Part shown: one piece after another, positions 46,969-47,975 of the stretch
Layout: each line of letters opens with the position of its first letter
Numbering within the stretch: position 1 is the first letter of the stretch
IMG/VR virus record: IMGVR_UViG_3300033148_000846
Span: 1 to 47,975 of that record
DNA: 47,975 bases
Reading direction: 5' to 3' (one strand)
Source of the DNA: a virus
Program-made: the position numbers and the translations under genes
Notes under the pieces: generated by a model
Told to the model about the DNA's origin: nothing
What the model saw: the letters and a program-made list of their open reading frames with translations, nothing else
Database searches by the model: none

Positions 46969-47975
46969 ATGAGTGATTGGTTGACAAAGGCACAAGCTCG
47001 AATTGAGGGGATGCCTGAAGAAGCTATTCAAATTAGAGAAGCTGCTAAGAAAGATTTATTCTTCTTCGCAGAACTTGTCAACCCACTCAGGGTCTACGGA
47101 GACATCCATAAAGAAGTTTTTAAATGGCTGCAGTCCGATGACCAGGGTAACCAACTTCTCCTCCTCCCACGAGCACACATGAAGTCTCATGAGATAGCTG
47201 TATGGTGTGCTTGGTATATTACGAAACACCCTGAGACTACTATCCTCTATATGTCTGCTACTGCGGAACTCGCAGAGAAGCAGCTTTATGATATAAAGAA
47301 CATGCTCACGAATGACAACTACACTCGCTACTTCCCAGACATGGTTAATGTCGAAGATGGGAAGAGGGAGAAGTGGGCTGTATCTAAGATTGCAGTAGAT
47401 CATCCAAGCCGTCGTGCTGAAGGTATTAGAGACTGGACGGTAGCAACCGCTGGCTTGACCACCAACACGACAGGATGGCACGCTGATGTAATCATAGCGG
47501 ATGACGTTGTTGTTCCAGACAACGCTTACACAGAGGACGGGAGGAAGAGGGTTGTTTCGGCAATGTCTCAGATGACCTCTATCAGAAATGCTGGTGGCTT
47601 CACGAAAGCCTGTGGTACAAGATACCACCCTGCAGATATCTACGAGACCTGGAAGGGTCAGACAATGATGGTCTACAACGAGGAGACTCAAGAGGTTATA
47701 GATCAAGTTCTTATCTGGGATATAAAGGAACACTCCGTTGAGGTTGATGGTGTCTTTCTCTGGCCGAGAGAGATGAGAAAGGATGGAAAGTCCTTTGGTT
47801 TCAATATGAATGTTCTCTCAAGAATCCGTGGAGAGTACGAGGACACTACTCAGTACTTCGCACAGTATTACAACAATCCTAACAGCCCAGGTTCTGAGAG
47901 GATAGAGAGAAATAAATTTCAATATTACGATAAGAGACACCTCCGACAAGAAGGCGGTAGCTGGTATTTCAAAGG
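46969..47975 (+). CDS. terL: Terminase large subunit, N-terminal ATPase part (runs off the window)
   Basis: 335 full codons plus 2 bases, from ATG 46969 (AAGGAG 5 bases upstream). ATP-binding: a variant Walker A LPRAHMKSH (about residues 63-71) and Walker B VIIADDVV (about 179-186), with coupling motif GTRYH after it. A QYYNNP motif and RHLRQEGGSWYFKG follow. The nuclease domain is not in this piece; its C-terminus opens the window at base 1. T7-like large terminases package headful or cohesive concatemers using this motor. Confidence 0.88.
   Translation, partial: MSDWLTKAQARIEGMPEEAIQIREAAKKDLFFFAELVNPLRVYGDIHKEVFKWLQSDDQGNQLLLLPRAHMKSHEIAVWCAWYITKHPETTILYMSATAELAEKQLYDIKNMLTNDNYTRYFPDMVNVEDGKREKWAVSKIAVDHPSRRAEGIRDWTVATAGLTTNTTGWHADVIIADDVVVPDNAYTEDGRKRVVSAMSQMTSIRNAGGFTKACGTRYHPADIYETWKGQTMMVYNEETQEVIDQVLIWDIKEHSVEVDGVFLWPREMRKDGKSFGFNMNVLSRIRGEYEDTTQYFAQYYNNPNSPGSERIERNKFQYYDKRHLRQEGGSWYFK

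Noticed and set aside
47056-47733. 225-codon minus-strand ORF inside the terminase gene
   Set aside because: Lies antisense to conserved terminase ATPase motifs, with no ribosome binding site and a composition rich in Cys, Ser and Leu typical of shadow frames.
1-47975. Prophage or integrated element
   Set aside because: No integrase, excisionase, repressor or host flanking genes; both ends lie in the terminase gene of the same phage.
1-47975. CRISPR arrays or insertion sequences
   Set aside because: No regular repeat-spacer series and no transposase-like protein seen; the only tandem protein repeats are in fibre genes.

Overview
The window is a nearly complete genome of a lytic, podovirus-type tailed phage of a Gram-negative, probably marine, bacterium. 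It combines a T7-like structural module (portal, tail tubular proteins A and B, internal virion proteins, T7-type terminase), a T7-like replication set, and a B12-dependent class II ribonucleotide reductase. That mix recalls the SIO1/VpV262/cobavirus (Zobellviridae-like) phages; this placement is an inference without database searching. No integrase or lysogeny repressor is seen. Both window ends lie inside the same large terminase gene: the 3' end holds its ATPase part and the 5' end its nuclease C-terminus. A short piece between them is missing, so the molecule is probably circularly permuted or was opened arbitrarily.

Layout. (1) 1-17.7 kb, plus strand, late genes: terminase end, portal, scaffold, capsid, virion proteins, tail tubular proteins, an acetyltransferase, three internal virion proteins, then a lysis group (M15 endopeptidase, single-TM protein, GTA-type holin) and a very basic protein. 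A strong bidirectional terminator at 17.7 kb separates convergent units. (2) 17.7-28.3 kb, minus strand: class II RNR, DUF3310 protein, metallophosphoesterase, HNH nuclease, primase-helicase, a frame-disrupted 5'-3' exonuclease, RNA ligase, SSB and family A DNA polymerase. (3) 28.3-35.9 kb, minus: an ECF-like sigma factor followed upstream by a large amide-bond-forming cassette: two different amidoligases, a class II glutamine amidotransferase, an ATP-grasp ligase, a class I amidotransferase/C26 hydrolase and two unknown partners. (4) 35.9-40.5 kb, minus: many small, translationally coupled genes of unknown role, a tRNA-Arg(UCU), and repeated regulatory modules, presumably the early region. 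(5) 40.5-41.15 kb: a divergent intergenic region with phased repeats, AT-rich DNA, a G-quadruplex motif, inverted repeats and a promoter. (6) 41.15-47.98 kb, plus: tRNA-Thr(UGU), tail fibre genes (a 41-residue repeat protein, a T7-like fibre and a YadA-like adhesin fibre), then terminase subunits.

How it works together (inference): minus-strand genes read leftward from 40.5 kb provide host takeover, nucleotide supply, DNA replication and the sigma factor. A promoter-like element with identical spacing in four copies (before the scaffold gene, before SSB, before the tRNA-Thr/fibre unit, and once antisense at 35.9 kb) may coordinate later expression. The amidoligase cassette probably makes or attaches an unusual amide- or peptide-linked group. 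Several genes of 20-56 codons, some of them membrane peptides, are recoverable only by reading overlaps and ribosome binding sites by hand.
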